A stretch of DNA of 64,000 bases from Myxococcus stipitatus DSM 14675. Its GTDB lineage: Bacteria; Myxococcota; Myxococcia; Myxococcales; Myxococcaceae. The stretch is taken from positions 9,799,501-9,863,500 of the forward strand of contig NC_020126.1 of NCBI RefSeq assembly GCF_000331735.1, read 5' to 3'. Positions 16,363 to 24,443 of this stretch are shown here, piece after piece (the first letter of the stretch is position 1; the number at the start of each line of letters is the position of its first letter). The position numbers were made by a program, and so were the translations under genes. The notes under the pieces were generated by a model that was not told the origin of the DNA, made no database searches, and saw nothing but the letters and a program-made list of their open reading frames with translations.

Positions 16363-17557
16363 GAGGGACTCAGGGCCGAGGGCCCCGCAGGAGGCCGAGC
16401 AGCCGGGCTTCCACTTCCGGATGACTCTCGAGGGCCTGTTTCATCCAGCCCCTGACGAGCCTCGAGATATCGCCACGGGCCTCGGGGGTCGCCAACGGGT
16501 GAAACATCGGGCCACGCCAGACGATGGAGAAGGACCTGAGGCTCATCACCACCATGAGCCGCTCGGACAGCGCCGTGTTCGAGAATGCACGACTCACGGC
16601 TGGCAGCCCGAGGGCCATCCTCCTGTCGCGCAGGACCGTGCGCAGTCCTCGGAAGAGCCCCTCATGGTGCGTGCCACCTCGCGGGCTGGGCTCGAGATTG
16701 GCCCAGGAGAGAATGCTCGCGCCTGCGGGGTCCTCGACCCACTGAAGCGCGAGGTCGACCTGGGTCTCCCCGACACGTCCATTCAAGACCCATGGCTCGT
16801 GCAGCGGCCGGGAGGACGCGGCGCGCTCCGCGCACAGGTCGGCAAGTCCGTGCTCGCGATGGAAGGAGACCTCTCTCCCCGAAACCTCGTCACGCAGACG
16901 CCAGGTGGCCGCGGGCGCCAGGGCGGAGAGTGCTGACAGGCGTTCCGTCACCCCGGCCCAGGAGAACTCTTGGGGCGGGTCGAAGATGGACGGGTCTGGC
17001 GTGAAGGTGATGCGCAGCCCGCTGCCCGAGGACGGGAGAGCCAGGTCGGGTGCGGAGTCGCGGGGGGACTCCACGGGGAGCCCTTCGCGAAAGGTCCGCC
17101 GCCAGGACTGCCCGCCAGACCAGGCGATGACCTCCAGGGATGAGGAGAGCACGTTGACCAACCCCAGGTCGATGCAGGGAGTCTGAAGGAAGAGACCGTG
17201 AGGCATCCCCGGGGGCGGCCCTCCCGCGATGTCGACGTTCACGAACGTGAGCCAGGACTCCAGCTCCGCGAAGGGCGACACGCCCGTAGGCGTGGGCCAA
17301 GGCAAGCCGTCGAAGACAACGGAGCAGGCACCGTCCGATGAAAGCGCGGCCGAGACCTCCCGCAGCCTGGAGTCCCTCGCGCCCATGACGCCCAGCATCA
17401 ACAGGGACTCGACGAGCCGGGATTTGCCTGACACCGTCGTGTCGCCGATATACATCGCCGGCCGCCGGCGGATGGACCGGCGAAACCCGTTCGCGGTGAA
17501 GAGCACTCCTGGACAATATCAGACAGGGCTTCGGAGCTCGGCGGAATGTGACGCCAG
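16363..17557. repeat. Tandem duplication, copy 2
   Basis: The 1,195-bp partner of 15131-16328, 34 bases away. It contains the second GyrB-like gene and, upstream, the genuine 3' end of the protease gene (stop at 17519-17521). Because the protease is whole only here, copy 2 is probably the ancestral arrangement. Protein differences between the copies are spread along the gene, so the duplication is not recent. Confidence 0.9.
16370..17506 (-). CDS. GyrB N-terminal-like (GHKL) pseudo-ATPase, paralogue 2
   Basis: A 378-residue paralogue of the 15138-16277 product, alignable end to end. It keeps RRRPAMYIGDT, VNVLSS, DLALQW, ILSWAN and PRGGTHHEGLFRGLRT but likewise lacks the N-box Asn, has Phe in place of the adenine-binding Asp (VVFDGLP) and lacks the glycine-rich lid. 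The Lys of the GyrB QTK loop that paralogue 1 keeps (GPVKEEL) is also gone (GPMFHPL). GTG 17506 is the start, 12 bases after the stop of the upstream protease gene, so the three genes probably form one transcript: protease, paralogue 2, paralogue 1. Confidence 0.72.
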   Translation of the reverse strand: MLFTANGFRRSIRRRPAMYIGDTTVSGKSRLVESLLMLGVMGARDSRLREVSAALSSDGACSVVFDGLPWPTPTGVSPFAELESWLTFVNVDIAGGPPPGMPHGLFLQTPCIDLGLVNVLSSSLEVIAWSGGQSWRRTFREGLPVESPRDSAPDLALPSSGSGLRITFTPDPSIFDPPQEFSWAGVTERLSALSALAPAATWRLRDEVSGREVSFHREHGLADLCAERAASSRPLHEPWVLNGRVGETQVDLALQWVEDPAGASILSWANLEPSPRGGTHHEGLFRGLRTVLRDRRMALGLPAVSRAFSNTALSERLMVVMSLRSFSIVWRGPMFHPLATPEARGDISRLVRGWMKQALESHPEVEARLLGLLRGPRP

Positions 17558-18718
17558 GGTTTGAGGCGACCGGAGGGTGCCGCATGAACCTCGGCGGCGT
17601 CGCTTGACGCCCGCGAGGAACAGCCCCCCCAGGAGCGCGAGCCCCGAGGTGCTCGAACAACCCCTCTCAGAGCCCCCAGCCGGTTGCTCCGGGTCTGGCG
17701 GTGGTGGCGCGCAGGGAGTGAAACAACGGCAGGCTTCCGCGCCTTCTGGCTCCCAGCGCGCGCAGAGGCTCCCTTCGCCGCAGGCCGCATCCTCGGTGCA
17801 CGTTCGCCCGAAGGCACCTTCGCGCAGGGCCGGGAGGAGACATCGGCTCGGCCCTTCCTCCCCCGTGGCGACACAAGTGAGCCCCGCGGGGCACTCCGTG
17901 TCACGCGTACAGGCCTCCCGGCACAGGGCCTCGGGAGCGAGTGTGGGCTCGGCGGGGGGCGGTGAGGTCGCGAGGAACGGCAGGATGAAGTCCTCGCGCA
18001 ACACCTCCACGCGCAGGTTGACGGCTTCGGCGCGGCAGGCCACGTCACCGCTCACGGTGAGCCCGGCGAGCACCTCGCGGCCCGCGCCGTCGCTCGCGAA
18101 CACCGGACCTCCACTGTCTCCCACGCAGCTCATGCCCGGCCCAGGCTCCGCGCGAAAGACGGTGGCCTCCAGCTGGGTCACCTGGAGCGTCCCCTGCCTG
18201 CGTCGCCCCGCTGGGGCACTCACGTCCTTCGTGTCGCCATAGCCCACGGCTCGCACACGCGTGCCCCCCGTCAGCGCCAGCGACGGTTCCGGCAGTCGAG
18301 AAGGCTCGACCTGCACGGGGGCCGAGAGCCGCAGCAGCGCGGCATCATGCGTATGGGTGCGAGGCACATGGCGTGGGTGGATGACCACTTGTGAGACACG
18401 GACGAAGCGCCCGGACGCGTCCGGCGTGGGCAGCAACACAGGCCCCAGATAGACCTCGTAAGCCCCCTCCACGCCGAAGAGGTCCAGGCAGTGCGCCGCC
18501 GTCAACACGACGTCCGGCGCGATGAGGACACCGGAGCAGAGCAACAGAGGGGAGGACTCACTGCACCGCGTCCTCCGGGCAAGCAGCGCGACGGTTGCCA
18601 CATCGTCCGGTGCGTCGGTGCCTTGCACGATGCGATGCACCGACCGCGACGGCGCTGTCTCCACCGTCGGCGTACACGCGACCAGGACCGCCAACACCAT
18701 CAGGCCGACGTGCGCCAC
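17519..18718 (-). CDS. Exported trypsin-like (S1) serine protease with MYXO-CTERM-like tail
   Basis: About 399 residues from GTG 18718 (GAGGAC nine bases upstream). A short lipoprotein-type signal ends in LVAC (C15). The S1 domain starts at RIVQGTDAP and has the triad: His76 in LTAAHC, Asp in HTHDAALLRL, Ser in CVGDSGGPVF. A Cys-rich segment follows (CREACTRDTECPAGLTC, CTEDAACGEGSLCARW), then a Pro linker, then GCSSTSGLALLGGLFLAGVKRRRR, which resembles the MYXO-CTERM anchor of myxobacterial surface proteins. Unusually, about 20 residues (SCGTLRSPQTLASHSAELRSPV) follow the basic cluster, where MYXO-CTERM proteins normally stop. The gene sits 12 bases upstream of a GyrB-like gene. Confidence 0.88.
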   Translation of the reverse strand: MAHVGLMVLAVLVACTPTVETAPSRSVHRIVQGTDAPDDVATVALLARRTRCSESSPLLLCSGVLIAPDVVLTAAHCLDLFGVEGAYEVYLGPVLLPTPDASGRFVRVSQVVIHPRHVPRTHTHDAALLRLSAPVQVEPSRLPEPSLALTGGTRVRAVGYGDTKDVSAPAGRRRQGTLQVTQLEATVFRAEPGPGMSCVGDSGGPVFASDGAGREVLAGLTVSGDVACRAEAVNLRVEVLREDFILPFLATSPPPAEPTLAPEALCREACTRDTECPAGLTCVATGEEGPSRCLLPALREGAFGRTCTEDAACGEGSLCARWEPEGAEACRCFTPCAPPPPDPEQPAGGSERGCSSTSGLALLGGLFLAGVKRRRRGSCGTLRSPQTLASHSAELRSPV

Positions 18719-18949
18719 GAGCCTGTGTCCTCGGGAGATGGCCCCCTCCGTGTCTCGTCCGAGGGGGCCCTCACTCACGGCATGTCCCCCAAGTTGCCCA
18801 CAACCCGCGTCGTCGCGAGGCACAACGGGGCCACGGCTCGTGGGAAGGTGTTCGACCCGAAGGGTGGACCTGGGATGGGAACCTTCACCCTGCATCATCC
18901 TCGCACCCTCGTTACTCCCGGCCGCCCCATCCGCCCTCACCCCTTGCCA

Positions 18950-19669
18950 ATGACCGAGACCCTACCGCAGCCCTCACTCGGAATCGCCCTCCGGCGCTGG
19001 CGGCTGCTGCATCACATCAAGCAGACCCACGCCGCGGAACTCTTCGGCGTCAATCAGTCCACCATCTCCCGCTGGGAAGCTGGGACGCAGGCCATGGAGC
19101 CCTCGGAGCGCACACGCGTCGAGGCCCTGCTGGCCGCTCGTCTGGACGCGGCGGCGGACCACGCCCTCGCCCGGCTCGTCAACGAGAGCCCTCGCCCCGT
19201 TCATCTCATCTGCGACCTGACACACCGCCTGCTCGCGTGCTCACCCGCGCGCGCCGCTGAGTTCACGGTGCCGCTCTCCGATTTGCTGGGGCGCTCGCTC
19301 TGGCGCTACTCCACCGCCGAGATTGCCTTCAAGGAGTCCGCGCTCGATGCGCTCGGCTGGCGCGAGACGCTCGCTCCCGCCTCCGTCGAGTTCCCCAGCG
19401 GCACGAACACCTCCTCCATCATTCCCATCCGCGCCAGCCTGTGCCGCTGGACGCGGATGACACTCTCCGATGGCACCGCGGCCCGTCTCGTTGAGACACT
19501 CCGAGGCAGAGGACTCATTCATGACGCTGGAGAAGTGGAACAGAAGCAGGGGCCTTGGGGTGCTGCTCGTCGGGTGGATGGCCGGCATGGGATGCACGTC
19601 GGCACACCTGCATCCGCTCCCGACACTCTCGAACGACTTCCCAGCCCCCACGGGAGGCGCGGCGAGTGA
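18950..19669 (+). CDS. XRE-family transcriptional regulator
   Basis: About 239 residues. Residues 8-60 form an HTH_3 domain (GIALRRWRLLHHIKQTHAAELFGVNQSTISRWEAGTQ), followed by a region resembling a PAS-like sensor (HLICDLTHRLLACSPARAAEF...LLGRSLWRYSTAE). ATG 18950 is just ahead of the domain. The last 149 bases overlap the next gene, and the C-terminus there (EVEQKQGPWGAARRVDGRHG) is low in structure, so either the overlap is real or a frameshift has lengthened this frame. It lies divergently from the protease gene across 231 bp and could regulate it. Confidence 0.72.
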   Translation: MTETLPQPSLGIALRRWRLLHHIKQTHAAELFGVNQSTISRWEAGTQAMEPSERTRVEALLAARLDAAADHALARLVNESPRPVHLICDLTHRLLACSPARAAEFTVPLSDLLGRSLWRYSTAEIAFKESALDALGWRETLAPASVEFPSGTNTSSIIPIRASLCRWTRMTLSDGTAARLVETLRGRGLIHDAGEVEQKQGPWGAARRVDGRHGMHVGTPASAPDTLERLPSPHGRRGE

Positions 19670-20114
19670 GCCTCATGAGGGCCTGATTGTCGGGATGCGG
19701 CGCACGCAGGGTGACACCTTCACGTCCGCGTACTCCATCCAGGCCTACAGCGATGGATGCGTTGTGTATGAAGGCAGAGACCTGGTGGAGAGCCAAGGCA
19801 GACACGAGTTCCGGCTGACCGAAGCGCAGCTCGGACACCTGCGGAAGCTCCTGACCACCCACGTCCGCACCGAGGAGGTCTACGGAGACGCGGAGGGACG
19901 GCACTACGCATGCCCTCATGGGGAGCTCAACGCGCCGGGAATCGTGTTGCTGGCACCAGAGGTGGGGGTCACTCGGCCCATCTGCTATCCCGACTACGCC
20001 TCCATGGCGTATCCCTCGATGCTCGGTGGAGTCGATTACGCGATTGATGAGGTGCTGGGCTCCGCCCGTTGGACGGGATGCAAGCACCGGGTGACAGGGC
20101 TTGGTGGGTGCTGA
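19521..20114 (+). CDS. DUF6438-like lipoprotein
   Basis: About 197 residues: a hydrophobic leader GVLLVGWMAGMGCTSA with a lipobox Cys, then a domain reading EGLIVGMRRTQGDTFTSAYSIQAYSDGCVVYEGRDLV...GRHEFRLTEAQLGHLRKLL, the pattern of DUF6438 (a compact domain that measures Tyr/Ser-rich exposure, role unknown). ATG 19521 lies inside the 3' end of the XRE gene. The mature region contains CPHGE, ICYPDY and TGCKHR cysteines. Its overlap with the regulator suggests they are expressed together. Confidence 0.62.
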   Translation: MTLEKWNRSRGLGVLLVGWMAGMGCTSAHLHPLPTLSNDFPAPTGGAASEPHEGLIVGMRRTQGDTFTSAYSIQAYSDGCVVYEGRDLVESQGRHEFRLTEAQLGHLRKLLTTHVRTEEVYGDAEGRHYACPHGELNAPGIVLLAPEVGVTRPICYPDYASMAYPSMLGGVDYAIDEVLGSARWTGCKHRVTGLGGC

Positions 20115-20190
20115 ACCTCGCGCATATTTCATGCGTGGACTCCGGGCGGCGGGTTGTCCAGGCTCGACGGTGACTGCAAGGACCCCTGCC

Positions 20191-20790
20191 ATGCACACCG
20201 ACACCCTCCAGAGTCGCCTCGACTTCCTCCGGGAGGCGGAGAAGCTCAAGGACGTCCTCCGAAGTGGCCACACCTCCTCCGGCCGGCCGGAGAGCACCGC
20301 CGAGCACACCTGGCGGCTGTGCCTGATGGCCCTCGTGTTCGGCGACGCACTGCCGGGACTCGACCCGCTCAAGCTCCTTCAGATGTGCATCGTCCACGAC
20401 CTGGGCGAAGCCATCCACGGCGACATCCCCGCCATCCACCAGGGCGCCCACCCCGACAAGGGCGCACGAGAGCGCGAAGACCTGCGGCACCTGACGCGGA
20501 TGCTCGACGCGCCCCTTCGAGAGCGCATCCGCTCCCTGTGGGACGAATACGAACAGGCCTCGTCTCCCGAGGCCCAGGCCGTGAAGGCGCTCGACAAGCT
20601 GGAGACGATTCTCCAGCACACCCAGGGCATGAACCCCGCCGACTTCGACTACGCCTTCAACCTCGCCTACGGCCGCAAGTACACCGACGGCCATCCCTTG
20701 TTCAGCGCCTTGCGTGCCCTCATCGACGCGGACACGACTCGGCGTATGGTGGGCGAGGAGTCCCCCAAGCCCCCTCCCCGAGGAACGTGA
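20191..20790 (+). CDS. HD-domain phosphohydrolase (YfbR/5'-deoxynucleotidase-like)
   Basis: The 199-residue protein carries the HD metal site in order: H39 in STAEHTWR, H69-D70 in CIVHDLGEAIHGD, and a later Asp in AVKALDKLE. This is the layout of YfbR-type 5'-deoxynucleotidases and related HD hydrolases that dephosphorylate deoxynucleoside monophosphates. ATG 20191 is the start closest to the domain. Its stop overlaps the start of the GNAT gene by one base (TGATG), so translation is probably coupled. Substrate is inferred from family resemblance. Confidence 0.85.
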   Translation: MHTDTLQSRLDFLREAEKLKDVLRSGHTSSGRPESTAEHTWRLCLMALVFGDALPGLDPLKLLQMCIVHDLGEAIHGDIPAIHQGAHPDKGAREREDLRHLTRMLDAPLRERIRSLWDEYEQASSPEAQAVKALDKLETILQHTQGMNPADFDYAFNLAYGRKYTDGHPLFSALRALIDADTTRRMVGEESPKPPPRGT

Positions 20791-21296
20791 TGCCCGTGAC
20801 GCTCCGGCCCGAAGCTCCCGCGGACAGCGCGGCCATCGAACACGTGACGGTCGCCGCGTTCAAGAACGCGCCCCACACGGACCACACCGAGCAGTTCATC
20901 GTCAACGCGCTCCGCCGCGCCGGAGCGATGACCGTGTCCCTGGTCGCGGAGGACGGCGGCATCCTCGTCGGCCACGTCGCCCTCTCGCCCGTGAGCATCT
21001 CCTCCGGCGCCCGGGGCTGGTACGGACTGGGGCCCATCTCCGTGCTGCCTGACCGCCAGGGACAAGGCATCGGCGCGCAGTTGATGAACGCCTCGATGGC
21101 CGCGCTGAAAGACCTGGGCGCGGCGGGCTGCGTGTTGCTCGGAGACCCGGCCTTCTACAGCCGCTTCGGCTTCCAGCCCCAGCCCGGCCTGGTGCTCCCC
21201 GGCGTGCCTCCCGAGTACTTCCAGGCCCTGCGCTTCCACGGCGACTGGCCCGAGGGCACGGTGACGTATCACGACGCGTTCAACGCGACGTCGTGA
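20790..21296 (+). CDS. GNAT family N-acetyltransferase (YhbS-like)
   Basis: A 168-residue GNAT protein. The acetyl-CoA loop is LPDRQGQGIGAQLMNASM, preceded by GWYGLGPISV and followed by GAAGCVLLGDPAFYSRFGF, the arrangement of YhbS-type acetyltransferases. GAGGA lies just upstream of ATG 20790, which overlaps the HD gene stop by one base. Acyl acceptor unknown. Confidence 0.88.
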   Translation: MPVTLRPEAPADSAAIEHVTVAAFKNAPHTDHTEQFIVNALRRAGAMTVSLVAEDGGILVGHVALSPVSISSGARGWYGLGPISVLPDRQGQGIGAQLMNASMAALKDLGAAGCVLLGDPAFYSRFGFQPQPGLVLPGVPPEYFQALRFHGDWPEGTVTYHDAFNATS

Positions 21297-21302
21297 GGGG
21301 AC

Positions 21303-22226
21303 TCAGGCGGGTCCTGTCCCCTGGAGCAGCGAGCCCCAGGGGAAGCGGTAGACCTGGATGCAGACGAACGCCAGCAGGTAGAGCACGGGGAACAGCCGGG
21401 AGTCCTCCTCGCACTGGGCCAGCCCCATGATGAGCAGGACCCAGCCGAACCCCAGCACGGGCGCGAGCGAGTAGGTCGACAGCACGAACACCAACAGCAG
21501 CACGTCCCGACTCCTCGCCACGGCGCCTCGCAGCGGGACGAGGAATGCCAGCGCGACCGCGAGCTCGATTCCCAGCGTCCACCGCGTCATCACGGTCGCC
21601 AGCCCATCCACGGCCGGCGTCGAGACGAGCTGCACCGAGCCCAGCGTGCTGTCGTAGTTCGTCAGCGCGTGCAGCGCCGCGGTGTTGAGCTCGGCCATGG
21701 CGGCCGTCACCTGTCCCACGCCCTGCCCTACGGACTGGAAGCGAGGGTCCTGCAACAGCGCGTAGCGGAAGAAGCTCCCATCCAGGTAGTCCTCCGAGAC
21801 GAGCTTCCAGAACACCGCGAAGGCGAAGCACCCGCCCACCAGCGCGCGAGCACTCACGGCCAGCACCCGCTCCGGCTCGCGCGCACAGGCCGCGCAGAAC
21901 AACGCCAGACACCAGTAGCTCAAGAGGTACTTGTGATTGTCCGCCTCGAAGCGCTCCTGGAAGGTGCCCACCAGCGTGATGACGAAGGCGATGAACCACA
22001 GCATCGGCTCGCGCTTGAGCCTGGGGAGCAGCAACCCGAGCACCGCGACCAGGGTCAGCGGAATCCGCACCCGCAAGGCCCCGCTCGAGTAGAGCATCAA
22101 GAGCAGCAGCGACATCGTGGCGCAGAGCTCGAACCGGTCGACGTGCAGGCTCGCGAGCAGCTCATCGCTCCAGGACCTTGGCGGCGCGGACGTCGCCACG
22201 GCCTCTCCGGGAATGGCGTGGCTCAT
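21303..22226 (-). CDS. Multi-pass membrane protein (HTTM-like), third gene of a three-gene set
   Basis: About 307 residues with eight or so hydrophobic helices. Features include an HVDRFELCATMS entry, a TFQERFEADNHKYLLSYWCLALFCAACAREPERV segment with acidic and His residues between helices, and FAVFWKLVSEDYLDGSFFRYALLQDPRF, similar to the vitamin-K carboxylase-like (HTTM) membrane family, though a firm match cannot be made by eye. ATG 22226 overlaps the stop of the upstream gene by four bases. The three overlapping genes (21303-23286) must act together; chemistry unknown. Confidence 0.7.
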   Translation of the reverse strand: MSHAIPGEAVATSAPPRSWSDELLASLHVDRFELCATMSLLLLMLYSSGALRVRIPLTLVAVLGLLLPRLKREPMLWFIAFVITLVGTFQERFEADNHKYLLSYWCLALFCAACAREPERVLAVSARALVGGCFAFAVFWKLVSEDYLDGSFFRYALLQDPRFQSVGQGVGQVTAAMAELNTAALHALTNYDSTLGSVQLVSTPAVDGLATVMTRWTLGIELAVALAFLVPLRGAVARSRDVLLLVFVLSTYSLAPVLGFGWVLLIMGLAQCEEDSRLFPVLYLLAFVCIQVYRFPWGSLLQGTGPA

Positions 22227-22813
22227 GGCGGCACGCTCGCGCTCGCCTCTGCCATCCGGGTGGCAACCAGCCTGGACGAGGACGACTCGAATCGGAACGC
22301 CCACAACTCCACGCGCACGCGCTGGAAGACATGCGCCCGGCCGAGTGGAGGCGGTGGCTCGCCAGCCTCCAACATGCGCAAGAGGCGCACGCCCATGAAG
22401 TCGACACGCCCCACGTCGGAGTCCCCGGGCGACGGCTCGACGCCCTCCGCGAGGAGCGCCTGGTAGCGCGTGACGGCGGAGGCCAGCCGCTCGGGCACCC
22501 AGGTTCCGTTCGCGACGCGGGTGGCGAGCCCCTCCAGCGCATCGTGCGTCGGCAACACGCGGACGTCGTAGCCCAGCTCCTTCATCCGGTCGGGCAGACG
22601 GACCTGCACCTCCGATTCACCATCCACCAGGTACACCCGGAGGAAGCGCGCGCTGGGTGAGTCCACCGTGGAGAACATCCCGAAGCCGCCGCCCTTCCAC
22701 GGAGACAGCCCCCGCGACTCCACGAGGAAGAGATGAACAACCGCCACCAGCAGCAGCAACGCGGGCGCGCACAGCGCCAACAGCCGCTCACGCCAAGGCG
22801 AGGACTCCGTCAT
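22223..22813 (-). CDS. Membrane-anchored periplasmic protein, second gene of a three-gene set
   Basis: The 196-residue protein has one N-terminal transmembrane segment (LLALCAPALLLLVAVVHLFLVE) and an extracytoplasmic domain starting GLSPWKGGGFGMFSTVDSPSARFLRVYL. GFGMFSTVD after the helix is distinctive and is seen next to HTTM-like proteins. AAGGGGG supports ATG 22813, which overlaps the stop of the Cys-rich gene; its own stop overlaps the next start. No catalytic motif was seen; it may hold or present the Cys-rich product to the multi-pass protein. Confidence 0.7.
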   Translation of the reverse strand: MTESSPWRERLLALCAPALLLLVAVVHLFLVESRGLSPWKGGGFGMFSTVDSPSARFLRVYLVDGESEVQVRLPDRMKELGYDVRVLPTHDALEGLATRVANGTWVPERLASAVTRYQALLAEGVEPSPGDSDVGRVDFMGVRLLRMLEAGEPPPPLGRAHVFQRVRVELWAFRFESSSSRLVATRMAEASASVPP

Positions 22814-23286
22814 CACCGCGCCCCCTTCGTGCCGCCCCCTCCCGCCGCGCACGAGCCGATGCCCACGCAGAAGCCACAGCCGTACCAGGCGCTCTCCTGC
22901 GCGCCATCCAGGCACAGGTAGTGGTCCTTGCAGAGCAGGGCCAGCAAGGCACACGACGTCTCCGTCAGCTCCAGCCGGCACGCGGGGAAGTGCTTGGGGT
23001 CTATCCGCCAACCATGTTGCTGGAAGGCCGCGCGCATCGCGTCCACGGCATCGGGGTGGCCCGCCAACTCGATGACCTCTTCTGGCGAGCACCCTTCATC
23101 CAGACACTCGGAGGCATAGGAGGCATGGAGCTCCCGCAATTCCTCGGTGTCACAGCCTTCGCTCTGGCACTCCTCGTGGTAGTCGCCCTGTCGGCGCTCC
23201 CCTTCCGGGGAAGGGTCCGCCATCGGCCACGACAGCACGGCGGCGATGACCAGCGCCGTGCCTGCATAAGCCAGGAGCTTCCGCAT
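22813..23286 (-). CDS. Exported Cys-rich protein, first gene of a three-gene set
   Basis: A 157-residue protein with a signal or anchor segment (LLAYAGTALVIAAVLSW) and eleven cysteines in the mature part: two CxxxxC units in similar settings (ECQSEGCDTEEL, ECLDEGCSPEEV), then CRLELTETSCALLALLCKDHYLCLD and a tail YGCGFCVGIGSC. The last cysteines precede a Gly-rich end (AAGGGGTKGAR). It looks like a disulfide-rich secreted protein or precursor. Its stop overlaps the next start by one base. Family not recognised. Confidence 0.7.
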   Translation of the reverse strand: MRKLLAYAGTALVIAAVLSWPMADPSPEGERRQGDYHEECQSEGCDTEELRELHASYASECLDEGCSPEEVIELAGHPDAVDAMRAAFQQHGWRIDPKHFPACRLELTETSCALLALLCKDHYLCLDGAQESAWYGCGFCVGIGSCAAGGGGTKGAR

Positions 23287-23538
23287 GGAGCCTCCCTCCG
23301 AGAGATTCGGTGGGCCGTCACACGGAGCCACAGCGGATGGATGAGGCCTCGAGCCTCAGTGAATCACAGCCAGTGCTTCAATGGCTTCACGTCCGTCGCA
23401 TCCATCGACGGGAAGTGAACATCGGACAGGAGCGCCCAACACCACACAGGTGGGCAACAGGCCGAGACGCGAAGGGTCTCCTCGGAGGTCGTGATTCTCC
23501 AACGGTCTGGATATCTCTTACGTTACACTTGCCATTCC

Positions 23539-24411
23539 ATGTCGAATCCATGCGCAATCGCGGTGTACACGTCAGGCTCGGGGGTCCCCAATCACGTCTC
23601 CGAGCGCCCCTGGCGTGGGGTGGTCTCTCCGGACTCGTATGGCAATATGTCTGGCCTCGGGCATCAACTCATGGCCCACGTTCAGCGCGTGCAGGGCGAT
23701 ATGGAGTCCGTGGTGCGCCAGCTCATCGATGAGTCCCCCCGGGGCTTGCGCCACGGAATCCAAAGCCCCGACGAACCGGAGGGCGACCGCTTCACAGAGG
23801 AGGACGCCAGACTGAGAGTCGCCCCGGACAAGACCGATATGCGGGGCTACGTCTACGTCTTCGACCTGGAAGCACGTCGGCTCGACGTGTTCTCGACCCT
23901 GGCCAGGTACGGCGGCAAGCGGATGCGCTCCGTCGTCTTTTCGGAGACGGGCACGCCCGACCTGCGGGCGCTCGACCTCTTGCCTGCGGAGACTGTCGAT
24001 GAACCCCTCCTTCCCGGCGAGGAGCTCTCGGCCCAGACACTGAAGGACTGGATCGAGGGCCTGCCCATGCTGGAGGCAGACTCCACGGTCCTCTATTGGG
24101 GGGACACGGAAGAGGGCCCAGACGGCGCGCTCGCCATCACGCTCCGGGTCGCGACCTACGAAGACGGCAGCATCGTCCAAGTGGTGGAAAGCCTGTGGGA
24201 CGTGGTGCCCCCCTCCGCGCGACTGGAGCCGGAGCGTGTCCGGAACCTCCTCGATGCGCTCGTCGACGTGGTCCGCGAGAATCCCAAGCGGCTCGATCCG
24301 TTCTGGATCTCCGAGCAGGACACCCTGCGTCGCTCTGGAGCAAGACAGCGCAAGAGCCTCGCGAAAGTCTTGAGGGCTCGCTGGGCCCGCAGCTCCCGCT
24401 CCGAGAAGTAG
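23539..24411 (+). CDS. Hypothetical protein, 290 aa
   Basis: The reading frame is long and has normal myxobacterial codon use, but I recognise no domain. The N-terminus (MSNPCAIAVYTSGSGVPNHV) has no clear signal peptide. The middle contains MRGYVYVFDLEARRLDVFSTLARYGGKR and TVLYWGDTEEGPDGALAITLRV, typical of globular soluble proteins; the end is basic. ATG 23539 is the first convincing start; no ribosome site is obvious, and an AT-richer stretch at 23500-23535 may contain the promoter. It is convergent with 24444-25004. Confidence 0.55.
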   Translation: MSNPCAIAVYTSGSGVPNHVSERPWRGVVSPDSYGNMSGLGHQLMAHVQRVQGDMESVVRQLIDESPRGLRHGIQSPDEPEGDRFTEEDARLRVAPDKTDMRGYVYVFDLEARRLDVFSTLARYGGKRMRSVVFSETGTPDLRALDLLPAETVDEPLLPGEELSAQTLKDWIEGLPMLEADSTVLYWGDTEEGPDGALAITLRVATYEDGSIVQVVESLWDVVPPSARLEPERVRNLLDALVDVVRENPKRLDPFWISEQDTLRRSGARQRKSLAKVLRARWARSSRSEK

Positions 24412-24443
24412 CCGCCCTTCCGGTTGGGTGAAAACACCGCTCG

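Noticed and set aside
23500..23535. A sigma70-like promoter (TACACT -10) before the 23539 gene
   Set aside because: Only four of six -10 positions fit and no -35 was found at the right distance.
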